This document shows positions 29,084-36,918 of a stretch of DNA of 64,000 nucleotides, piece after piece; the first letter of the stretch is position 1, and the number at the start of each line of letters is the position of its first letter. The position numbers and the translations under genes are program-made. The notes under the pieces are model-generated. The model saw only the letters and a program-made list of their open reading frames with translations, searched no databases and had not been told where the DNA came from. The DNA is from Methylobacillus glycogenes JCM 2850 (GTDB taxonomy: Bacteria > Pseudomonadota > Gammaproteobacteria > Burkholderiales > Methylophilaceae). The stretch lies in the NCBI RefSeq assembly GCF_000617925.1, contig NZ_BAMT01000010.1, positions 1 to 64,000 on the forward strand, read 5' to 3'.

Positions 29084-29209
29084 ATGAGGGTTGGGCTTGC
29101 CTTGAGTCTGTTGGTCGTTGCCTTCCATAACTATCTTAAGAACTATGTGAAGATAAAGAGTTACTCAGGTTATGACTATCCAGCCTCAGAGCAACAAAAT
29201 TACCCCTAA
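29084..29209 (+). CDS. Possible 41-residue small protein
   Basis: Between the PoNi gene and arfB is a short frame, [18 protein letters not shown] to SEQQNYP, with a hydrophobic N-terminus and a polar Tyr-rich tail. There is no strong ribosome-binding site. It may be a small membrane peptide, the tail of a lost gene, or chance. Confidence 0.2.
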   Translation: MRVGLALSLLVVAFHNYLKNYVKIKSYSGYDYPASEQQNYP

Positions 29210-29318
29210 AGTTGGCACTAGCAAGGGAAGGTTTTCACAACCTCCCATATCTACCACCTCTCCCAACTTAACAATTCCCACTTATCGCCTGTGCCATTCA
29301 TTCTTAGGGAGTGCCTGC

Positions 29319-29776
29319 ATGGAAAATGCTCGCCAGCCCTGCATTTTTATTTATCATGACGACATGTTGGAAGGACATGATCTACAGATTCTGCCGCACG
29401 AGGCTGAGTTGACCGCAATACGCGCTCAAGGCTCAGGGGGGCAGAATGTGAATAAGGTATCCAGCGCTATTCATCTGCGCTTTGATGTGCGCGCATCCAG
29501 CCTGCCTGAGCATATCAAGGCGCGCTTGTTGCGCTTGCATGATCACCGTATTACGCGTGACGGGGTGGTTATCATCAAGGCTCAGTTGCACCGCAGTCAG
29601 GAGTTGAACCGTGAAGATGCACTGCGGCGTTTGCAGGAGTTGGTGAGTAGTGTGGCGGTGGTGCCCAAGGCACGCAGGCCTACCCAGCTACGCGCGGATC
29701 ACAGCGGCGCAGGCTGGAGGGCAAGAGTCAGCGTGGAGAGGTGAAGGCTTTGCGGCGCAAGGTGGTTGATAGTTAA
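29319..29776 (+). CDS. arfB: Peptidyl-tRNA hydrolase ArfB/YaeJ, ribosome rescue (frame broken near 29688)
   Basis: ArfB releases peptides from ribosomes stalled on mRNAs without a stop codon. The catalytic GGQ is in [20 protein letters not shown], and the [10 protein letters not shown] helix matches the family. One base is missing near 29688 (CAGCTACG to CAGCCTACG). The repaired frame gives [20 protein letters not shown] and LRRKVVDS, the essential basic tail that enters the mRNA channel, ending at TAA 29774-29776. The start at 29319 has AGGGAG seven bases upstream; an internal ATG at 29364 matches the E. coli length better but lacks such a site. Confidence 0.9.
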
Positions 29777-29784
29777 ATGCTGAC

Positions 29785-29806
29785 GGCAGGGCGGGGATGC
29801 CCTGCC
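29785..29806. terminator. Hairpin between arfB and the M48 gene
   Basis: Perfect 8-bp GC arms GGCAGGGC / GCCCTGCC with loop GGGGAT in a convergent gap. It lacks a T run, so termination is uncertain. Confidence 0.45.
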
Positions 29807-29850
29807 GCGTCTGCATTGCTCTTCAAGCCCTGGTTTAAGCAGGCGCTGGC

Positions 29851-30891
29851 TTATTTAAGGTTGGGGGCCAGTGCCAGACCTGCGGTTTGTTTCTCGGCAA
29901 TTTCCTGCACGGCTTTATCAAGCGCCAGGTAACGATTGGCGGTGTTGGGGTGTGATGCGCCGTGCGCTATGCCTGCCGGGTGCTCTGCACCCATTCTGCG
30001 CCAGAAGTTCGGGGCCTGCTTGATGTCATAGCCTGCCCTGGCGGTGGCATAGATGCCAACATAATCCGCTTCTGCCTCAAAATCCTGACTGAACGCGCCT
30101 GCGCCCATGTTGCCGCCCAGGTTGGTGACATCCACCCCTGTGGCCACGGTGACGATAGCACCAAGAATAACGCCCAGCATGCGGTTGTTGGATTGTTTGC
30201 CTATATGATCCATCTGGTTGTGGGCCAGCTCGTGGCCGATGACGGTGGCCAGTTCTTCATCGGTTTCGGTAAAGCGCATCATGCCGCTGGTGATGTAGAT
30301 GGCCTTGCCATCGGCATAGGCGTTGACGGCATCACTGCTCACCACGTTGACCGGGTAGTTGCAGATGACTTCCATATCCAGAGTCAGGGTTTGCGCTTCT
30401 CCGGCACGCATGATGTCTACAGGCACTGGCAGGCCTGTGGTGTAGGGTCCTGCAATCAGTTTGCGCAGTTCATAATTGCTGGGGGTCACTGCTTGGTTGT
30501 TGATGCGCATCACCACATCGCCAGGTTTCAGGCCTGCCTTGCTGGCGGGGCTGTTGGCAAACACTTCAACAATTTTGTATTCATCGCTTAACTGCCAATG
30601 TTTGCTGGCGGCTTCTTGTAGCTCGCCCTTGAAATGCGCGCGTGTGAATGCCAAAAGTCCCAGATGGGGGGCGGTATTGCTGCCACAATGGCTGGCGGAT
30701 TCGCGCAGTATGGGCAAGCCTATGCGCTGCGCCTTGAGGCTGCGGTTTACCTGGCTTTGAAAAGCCAGTTCACGTTGCAGGGTTTTTTCGGTTTCGCTGT
30801 GGCTATTGTCTATGCCTGCTTGCCGGGTGACGGGTGCTGAACATGCGCTTAAGGCCATGATCAGCAGGCTGAGTGTAGTGTTGCGTATCAT
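29851..30891 (-). CDS. M48-family metalloprotease lipoprotein with PDZ domain
   Basis: The 346-residue protein has a lipoprotein signal (lipobox LSAC, residues 14-17), then a PDZ domain near residues 100-175 (VFANSPASKAGLKPGDVVMR) and an M48 zinc protease domain with HExxH in GHELAHNQMDH (about residue 220). The downstream metal ligand is in DFEAEADYVG. Putting PDZ before protease differs from the BepA type, in which TPR repeats follow the protease. A role in envelope protein quality control is likely from the family. It is the last gene of a minus-strand series, 46 bp after the potassium channel gene. Confidence 0.88.
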   Translation of the reverse strand: MIRNTTLSLLIMALSACSAPVTRQAGIDNSHSETEKTLQRELAFQSQVNRSLKAQRIGLPILRESASHCGSNTAPHLGLLAFTRAHFKGELQEAASKHWQLSDEYKIVEVFANSPASKAGLKPGDVVMRINNQAVTPSNYELRKLIAGPYTTGLPVPVDIMRAGEAQTLTLDMEVICNYPVNVVSSDAVNAYADGKAIYITSGMMRFTETDEELATVIGHELAHNQMDHIGKQSNNRMLGVILGAIVTVATGVDVTNLGGNMGAGAFSQDFEAEADYVGIYATARAGYDIKQAPNFWRRMGAEHPAGIAHGASHPNTANRYLALDKAVQEIAEKQTAGLALAPNLK

Positions 30892-30937
30892 AAAACTCCC
30901 CTTTCATGATGACGTGTTGATGAATGTCCCCTTGGTA

Positions 30938-32667
30938 TTAACTGCTGTTGCCTTTGGGTTTGGCTGCGCGGCGCAGGCGGGTGATTTTTCTGGTCATCCA
31001 GCGCCATAGCCAGCCATCGGCAATTTCCCGCCCGTTGATAATCCAGGTCAAGGTTTTGTGATTGCTTAGTGATATAGGTTGTGCCGCCTTGGCATTAGGG
31101 GTGCCGCAGCAAAGTAAGCGGTCGCCCACAAAGAGTGGGGTGCTTGCATCAGGCAGCAGTTCGTAATGGCCGCTGCGCACCAGCATCAGCGGCACCAGCG
31201 CCAGTTTTTCTGTGCGGTTGCCCGGGTCGCGCATCAGGGCATCGAGGGTGACGGGCAAGCCCCAGGCGATAAGGTTGGCAACGGCGGGGCTGTGTTCTAC
31301 ATCTATGGTCACGCCCCAGGCTTCGGGCACATTTTCACCCACCACTTCCACCAGGCGGCTGATCAGGTGATTGGCCCAGTTGTTGTCTTGCGTGCGTACC
31401 AGGCGCAAGAAGTGCGTCATCATAGGCGTGATCATGCGCGCCAGACACTCATGGGCAATGATGTCGCTGGGGTCCATGGAGATATCGGCGCTGGAGTGCT
31501 CAAACAGCGGTTCGTTATAACGGCGGTTTTTGCGCACCACCACAAACAGCTCGGGATTGAGGCGCTGCGCGGTCATGACGATAGAAAGGTTGTTGATATC
31601 GTGGTTGGTGCCAGCGATGATGCCTACCGCGCCTTCAATCCCCGCCTCGGTGAGCGTGGCAGCATCGGTGCCGCTGCCCACTACGCATTGTTCGCAATGC
31701 GTGAGTTCAGGGTCGGCTTCAATAATCACGGTGGTGATTTGCTCACGTTCCAGATTCTCCACCACCGCTTTGCCAAAGCGGCCATAACCACAGACTATCC
31801 ATTTGCCTATGGGCGGCACTTTGGCAGGGTCAGGGTTTCACCCGGCACACCTGTCAACCATTGGTGCAGCAAATATGTGCCTATGGCATGCACTTCCATG
31901 CCTAGCTGATCACCGAACAGGGTGTAGGGGTTGAGTATGTGATCCGTACCAAATGAGGCCATATTGGCCGCAACTTCATCATCCTCGGCACGCGCCAGCA
32001 CAGTCAGCTTGGGGTTGAGCAGCTTGGCCGCCACTGCCACCGCCAAGTTGACGTGGTCGTTATCTGTCAGCGCGGCTATGCCCTTGCACATGGGGTGCCG
32101 CACCCCGGCGCGCAGCAAGGTGTCGGGCAGCATGGCATCGGCACACAGCACCGGAATATCAAACTGGTAGTCTTCCAGATCCAGGTCATTCACGCGGTCC
32201 TGGCTCAGCTCGGTAACTACTACACGTATGCCTTTGTGATCCAGCGCCTTGACCAGCAGGCTGCCGGTTTCACCATAGCCAGAGACGATATAAAACGGTT
32301 CATGCAGGTTTTCCACCGCGCGGGCAAAGCTGGTGGTAGTGAGTGCCTGCTTGAGTGCAGGGTCTTGAAACAGCGAGATAATTTTACCTATGGCGTAAAA
32401 CCAGGGAATCACCGTCAGGTAAATCGAGAAGGTCATCCACAAGCGTTGTGTCGCGCTATAGGGGTAAGGCACTTCGCCAAAGCCTATGGTGGTAGCGGTG
32501 TAGCTGACGACATAGAGCGCCTCGAAGATGCTCATGTGCCAGACCTGGCCCTTGTCGTCCACGCCTGGCATCAGGGTCAGGCCAATAATCGCAATCGTAT
32601 AGGTGACGATCACGGTGATCAGCGGCGCACGCATGCGCCGCAGGATCAGGAAGAAGATATTGTTCAC
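30938..32667 (-). CDS. Potassium channel protein with two RCK/TrkA-N domains (frame broken near 31821)
   Basis: The repaired protein of about 576 residues has a short N-terminal tail, a first helix (APLITVIVTYTIAIIGLTLM), the pore helix and filter TATTIGFGEVPYPY, and a second helix. Two NAD-binding regulatory domains follow: FYIVSGYGETGSLLVKAL and WIVCGYGRFGKAVVENL. The frame breaks between them. One G restored near 31821 (AAGTG to AAGGTG) gives TLPKVPPIGKWIVCGYG without a gap, so these are not two genes. The filter reads TTIGFGE, whereas most K+ channels have T-V-G-Y-G-D. Two transmembrane segments plus tandem RCK domains resemble MthK/GsuK-type channels. Confidence 0.85.
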
Positions 32668-32691
32668 TATGCGCCTGAGTGGGCGGTTGGT

Positions 32692-33063
32692 TTAGCGGCG
32701 CAGCGTGATGGTTTCGGCCAGCAGCAGAATCACGGAGGTGATATTGGCCAGCAAGGCCCCGCCACTGAGGGAGACCACGCGTGCCGTAGTGCCTGCCTCA
32801 TCTGAACCATTGAAGGCCACCCACACCACGGCTGCCGCGATCAATTGCAAATCCGCTACCAGGCTGGTGGAAAGGTGGATGGCACCAATCTGCGTGCGGT
32901 CGCCAAACTTGAGCACGGTGGCAATCAGGTTGACGACGATGGCGGCGTATAGCTCATAAATATGGTGATAAATCGGGTTATCACTACCACCGATGAAAAA
33001 GCCAAAGTTGAGTGTCATCGCCAGCACGATGAAGAAGCCAAAGACTACTTTTTCCAGATTCAT
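32692..33063 (-). CDS. Small four-helix membrane protein upstream of the K+ channel
   Basis: The 123-residue protein has hydrophobic segments near residues 5-25, 38-52, 68-85 and 98-118 (VFGFFIVLAMTLNFGFFIGG, LYAAIVVNLIATVLKFG, LVADLQLIAAAVVWVAF, GALLANITSVILLLAE). It may belong to DUF6394, but I am not certain of that name. It ends 24 bp before the channel start, so the two are likely co-expressed, and it could be an accessory subunit. No catalytic motif is visible. Confidence 0.7.
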   Translation of the reverse strand: MNLEKVVFGFFIVLAMTLNFGFFIGGSDNPIYHHIYELYAAIVVNLIATVLKFGDRTQIGAIHLSTSLVADLQLIAAAVVWVAFNGSDEAGTTARVVSLSGGALLANITSVILLLAETITLRR

Positions 33064-33135
33064 GGCGCTCTCAGTTTGCTCTGCAGGTTATCAAGATGGG
33101 TGCGAGTTTAGAGGATTTTGGCTTGGAGGGCATCT

Positions 33136-34619
33136 CTACCAGGCGATTTTTGCCTGCTTGAACTGCTTCCAGGCGGCTTTTAGCTTGGGTTTGCTACGCT
33201 TGAGCTGGCGCGCGGCATCGTGCTGCCAAAGTTGGGCTGCGGGCAGCAAGGCAGGGGTGCGACGGGCTGCCAATGCCAAGGTTTGCGCAGTAGTGGCAGT
33301 GTCGTTAAGCGTGCCCAGCAGGCTTTGCAGGGTTTTAATCTCCTCCAGCATGGCATCAGTTTTTGCTGCTGCACGTTTGCCACTGAGCGCCGGGGCAATA
33401 AACTCCAGCGCAAAGCGCAGGTGGCGTGCAGATTTTCTTGCCTCGTGTTGCTCATTGCTGGCTAGTTTGTGCAGCCCCTTGCCGCGTTGCAGCAGACGCT
33501 TGTGCAGCTTTTGCAAAGCCGGGCCAGCCTGGCTGGATAAAGGGGAATTGCCATGGGGGATGCCGCTGGCAATTTTGTGGCCCAGTGCCAGCAACAGGTG
33601 CTGGTAGCGCTGTGAATTCAAGCCCTGGCGTACCGCCTGGTAAGCACGTTTACGCGAACGCTGGAAATGTTCTTGCACTTGTTGTGCTTCTGCCGCGGGC
33701 AGTTTGAGCTGCGGCAGGGTCTCAGTCAGCATCACATCCAAATCACGGGCTTTGGCTAGCAGGGTATTGAGCCAATTTAGGTCTGCACTGATTTCCTCGT
33801 CATGCAGCTTGAACAGCCTTAGCACCACTTTTAGTCTGCGCAAGGCGACACGCATCTGGTGCACGCCTTCAATCTCGGTGCCTTCCAGCGCCAAGCCCTG
33901 GTTGGCTTGTAGCTGGCGTAAACATTCCCAACCAGATTTTTCCAGCGCCTGGTTCAAGCTATCATCTGCCGTGATTTGCGCGGACTTGGCTTTGGCAACT
34001 TGCTGCTGGAAGCTGCGGTAATAGGCATAGCACGCTGTGCCTTGCTGACGTTTTCAATGGTGAGCGGAATGTCCGCTTGCAGTTGCAGCGCCAGCGCAAA
34101 CAAATGCGCCACCTGACCATCCTTGAGCTCAAGCTCAATTTCCACCATGGGCTGTTGCTGTTTGCCTGCAATCAGCTGCCCATTGTCTAGGGAAAGCTCT
34201 ATTTTGCTGCCCTCATAATCCAGCTGCCATTCGGTGCGCTGCATATCGGTGGTGAAAATGGGTTTCAGCGCCTGACGTAATGTCAGGTCGTCAAAGATAG
34301 GCGTCAATGAAGGGTCGGTTATTTTGGTGAAGTCTGGCTCACCCTTGGAGATGATGTCTTCCCACTCCAAACGCTGGTGCAAACCAGCGAGCGAGTGCCC
34401 CGCAGCCTTGACCGCCTGGAACCAGCCACCCGACATGCGCCTGACGCGCAAGCTGACTTTACGATCCATCAACTGCAAGTCGTCGGTGTCGTAGTAGGTG
34501 CTTACCAATCGGCGGGTGAGGGCTTTGCCTATCAGGTGTTTGCGTATGGCCGCATGGCGCTTGAGTTGCGGAATGTCGGCAGTGGCAATGCGCAGTTTGA
34601 GCTCAATCTCGTTAGGCAT
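33136..34619 (-). CDS. CYTH-CHAD protein, inorganic triphosphatase type (frame broken near 34029)
   Basis: The N-terminal CYTH domain begins MPNEIELKL, containing the ExExK metal/triphosphate signature, and extends to about residue 200. The frame then breaks. One T restored near 34029 (GTGCTATGCC to GTGCTTATGCC) gives AQRAYAYYRSFQQQVAKAKS and leads into the C-terminal CHAD domain (HQMRVALRRLKVVLRLF and a second copy near ARKSARHLRFALEF). Unrepaired, it would look like two genes overlapping by ATGA. The full length is about 494 residues, the YgiF-like architecture. CYTH enzymes cleave tripolyphosphate, and CHAD domains bind polyphosphate. A sixA gene lies two genes upstream. Confidence 0.88.
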
Positions 34620-34636
34620 GATATTCCCTGGTCAGA

Positions 34637-35275
34637 TTATTTTTGTAGGCGCTTGTCGTTGTTGACAAGCCAATGCAATAAAGGCGCCCATTGCTGCAAA
34701 TCGCGTTGCACCTGGGAGGGGCGGATATCAAACAGGCTGGCGCCTTGTTCTGCCGCCAGGGCATACACCTGGGCGCTGCGCAGATTGCCCACAGCGGGAA
34801 AGCCCGAGGCGGTGAGAAATTCCTGCAAGCCTGCCGCCGCACGGGTGCGGCTATCAATGCGCATGCCGATGACGGCAACAAAGGTACGGCCTTTGCGCAC
34901 GGCTTTTTCTTCCTGCAACAGTTGCAGAAAGTCGCGTGTGGCACCTATATCAAAGGCAGAGGCTTGCATGGGCACGATAACGAAATCGACTTCCTTGACT
35001 GCATTGCTGAGTTTTTCACCACGCAGGCCTGCGGGAGAGTCGATGATGGTCCAGTCGGCGCTTAAGCTGATGGCATGCTTGCCACGTGCATCCTGGCCGT
35101 GAATCAAGGGCAGCTTGTAAGGACGGCGATCCAGCCATTGCAAGGCGGAGCGTTGCCTGTCCATGTCGGAGAGCACAACGTGACGGCCACGGCTGGCGAA
35201 ATAACCCGCAAGATTGGTGGCTAGCGTGGTTTTGCCACTGCCACCCTTGGGGTTGGCAATCAAGACTGTGCTCAA
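34637..35275 (-). CDS. ParA/MinD-family ATPase, short form
   Basis: The 212-residue ATPase has the deviant Walker A NPKGGSGKTTLATNLA at the N-terminus, the switch-I-like LSDMDRQRSALQW and the Walker B region DWTIIDSPAGL. The length matches the ParA/MipZ-like short forms, which position cargo such as chemoreceptor arrays or storage granules. No partner of ParB type is nearby. It lies between sixA and the CYTH-CHAD gene, 17 bp upstream of the latter. A role with polyphosphate granules is possible from this context but unproven. Confidence 0.85.
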   Translation of the reverse strand: MSTVLIANPKGGSGKTTLATNLAGYFASRGRHVVLSDMDRQRSALQWLDRRPYKLPLIHGQDARGKHAISLSADWTIIDSPAGLRGEKLSNAVKEVDFVIVPMQASAFDIGATRDFLQLLQEEKAVRKGRTFVAVIGMRIDSRTRAAAGLQEFLTASGFPAVGNLRSAQVYALAAEQGASLFDIRPSQVQRDLQQWAPLLHWLVNNDKRLQK

Positions 35276-35379
35276 GTCTTCTCCTGGGGGTTATTTTTCA
35301 TTATTTTTTTGCTGCTGCTGGCAGGGGGGCGATGTTCAAGAGCTAATGCTGCCCAGGCCAGTTATCAAGTTTTATCTAT

Positions 35380-35409
35380 CTGATATATAGCTAGATATAT
35401 AGTTATCAG
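35380..35409. promoter_or_regulatory. AT-rich dyad upstream of the ParA-like gene
   Basis: CTGATA (35380-35385) and TATCAG (35404-35409) are perfect inverted arms around an 18-bp TATA-rich core, in the gap that must carry any promoter of the ParA-like gene. It could be an operator. No consensus is recognised. Confidence 0.3.
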
Positions 35410-35411
35410 GG

Positions 35412-35864
35412 CTATATATGATCTGGCGTCAGCATGGCACGCAAGACGGTTTGTTCTTCTTCGCCACGTCTGCGGTTGCATATCCACCAGATAGCGCCTT
35501 TCTTGACGCTCCAGTACTGCATTCTACGGGTCATGGCATAGGCCGCCGCCATGCCTAGCGTGGGTTGATGGCCTATGATCAACACACTGTCCTTGCCCAG
35601 GGGCCAGCCAGCCGCTTCCAGTATGCTTTGTGGCGATGCGCCAGGGGCCAGCGCATCCAGCGTGGTAAACTCCAGGCCTAGTGCCTGCGCGGTTTGTTGA
35701 GTGCGTTGGGCGGGGCTGACAAGAATGCGGGTGTTGGGTGGCATGTGTTGCTTCAGCCATGCGGCCATTTTTTCAGCTTGCTGCTCACCTTTGGCGGTGA
35801 GTCTACGGGCCAGGTCGGGAGTGCCTTCCTCAGCCTCGGCGTGACGCCATAAAATAATATCCAT
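35412..35864 (-). CDS. sixA: Phosphohistidine phosphatase SixA
   Basis: The 150-residue product is a short histidine phosphatase: catalytic RHAEAEEGTPD at residues 7-17, the second Arg in SPAQRTQQTA, and the second catalytic His in IIGHQPTLGMAA. SixA removes phosphate from phosphohistidine, notably on NPr/HPr-like carriers and hybrid kinases. It is divergent from the gene at 35938. Downstream on the same strand are the ParA-like and CYTH-CHAD genes; sixA and CHAD genes recur together in proteobacteria. Confidence 0.92.
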   Translation of the reverse strand: MDIILWRHAEAEEGTPDLARRLTAKGEQQAEKMAAWLKQHMPPNTRILVSPAQRTQQTAQALGLEFTTLDALAPGASPQSILEAAGWPLGKDSVLIIGHQPTLGMAAAYAMTRRMQYWSVKKGAIWWICNRRRGEEEQTVLRAMLTPDHI

Positions 35865-35937
35865 AGATGGGTTTGCTAAGCAGAGAATGTCCTTCTATCT
35901 TAGCGCCCAACTTGCATTATGACAAAGTGACATCTGT

Positions 35938-36918
35938 GTGAAATTGCATATTTATCTACCCGATACTGCCGAATATATCGCCAATATCAGCCATGATGCC
36001 GCCATGTTGCGGCTGTTGGCGCATGGCAAGCTGCAGTGGCAGCAAAGCGCGCTGGATGCCGCCTTGTGTGGCGTGTTTGGCGTGAGCAAACAGCAGGATT
36101 TCCCCTGGGCTGCCCTGGCGCGCTTGGGTGAGCAGGCGAGCGCTGTAGATCAAGCCCAGCAGCCAGATCAAGACCAGCAGCCAGATCAAGATTACTGGCT
36201 ATTTGCCAGCCCGGTTAACCTGGCCTTGATGCGGGATTCATTTCTGTTAAATGCCCCTGTGCCGCTGCCTTTGAGCGTGGCGCATGAAGAGGGGTTAAGG
36301 GTAAGTCTTAATCAGCATTTCTCGGCAGATAATTTGCAGTTTCAAGCCGCGCCCGGCGGTCACTGGTGGTTACGCCTGCCAGCAGACACTGTGCTATCCA
36401 CCACCTCGCCCTATATCGCCCAGGGCCAGAATATTGCCGAGTATATGCCGCAGGGCGCAGATGCCGCCCGCTGGCGCGCACGGCTGAACGAAATACAAAT
36501 GCTATTGCACGGGCATGCAGTTAATCAGGCCAGAGAAGCGCAGGGCGAAATGCCTGTTAATAGTCTCTGGCTGCATGGTGGCGGCGTGATGCCTGCATCT
36601 ACAGCCGCTGTTTCCATGCAGGTTTATACCGATGATGCCAGTGTGCAAGGCCTGGCCCTGTTGTCTGGCAGCAAGGCCTTGCCCGTGACGGATTTGGCCC
36701 AGGTGCTGAATAAGCGTGAAGATGCCTTGCTGGTCTACCCCTTGCAGCAATGGCAGTCTGCTTACAGTGAGTTGTTGCTGGCTGCTCTACGCAGTAGAAA
36801 GCTGCATGAATTGGCGCTGTATTTTGCCTGGCAGGGGCGGCTGCGACAGTTGGTTGTCAAACCCTATGATTTATTGAAATTCTGGCGCAAGCCGCAAGCA
36901 ATGGAAGCGTATTTTTAA
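35938..36918 (+). CDS. COG4255-like uncharacterised protein (phosphoglycerate mutase-like annotation in relatives)
   Basis: The 326-residue cytoplasmic protein starts at GTG 35938 with a weak ribosome-binding site. The ending LYFAWQGRLRQLVVKPYDLL and the central NSLWLHGGGVMP are typical of a betaproteobacterial family often labelled cofactor-independent phosphoglycerate mutase or regulatory protein. I see no metallophosphatase motif, so the enzymatic label is doubtful. The variable region near residue 75 carries a tandem duplication. Its stop overlaps the recJ start (TAATG), so the two are co-translated, an order common in this class. Confidence 0.7.
   Translation: MKLHIYLPDTAEYIANISHDAAMLRLLAHGKLQWQQSALDAALCGVFGVSKQQDFPWAALARLGEQASAVDQAQQPDQDQQPDQDYWLFASPVNLALMRDSFLLNAPVPLPLSVAHEEGLRVSLNQHFSADNLQFQAAPGGHWWLRLPADTVLSTTSPYIAQGQNIAEYMPQGADAARWRARLNEIQMLLHGHAVNQAREAQGEMPVNSLWLHGGGVMPASTAAVSMQVYTDDASVQGLALLSGSKALPVTDLAQVLNKREDALLVYPLQQWQSAYSELLLAALRSRKLHELALYFAWQGRLRQLVVKPYDLLKFWRKPQAMEAYF
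36157..36192 (+). repeat. 18-bp in-frame tandem duplication
   Basis: The unit CAGCAGCCAGATCAAGAC is repeated once with a single final-base difference, encoding QQPDQD twice. Being a multiple of three, it leaves the frame open. It lies in a hydrophilic linker. Confidence 0.85.

Noticed and set aside
30938-32667. Two adjacent genes, a channel and a separate TrkA-like protein, the second starting at GTG 31819
   Set aside because: One restored G joins them as one tandem-RCK channel with no missing or extra residues, and the GTG lies inside the linker.
33136-34619. Separate CYTH and CHAD genes with ATGA overlap
   Set aside because: The sequence after the break in the other frame continues the CYTH C-terminus (AYAYYRSFQQQ), so the overlap is an artefact of a lost base.
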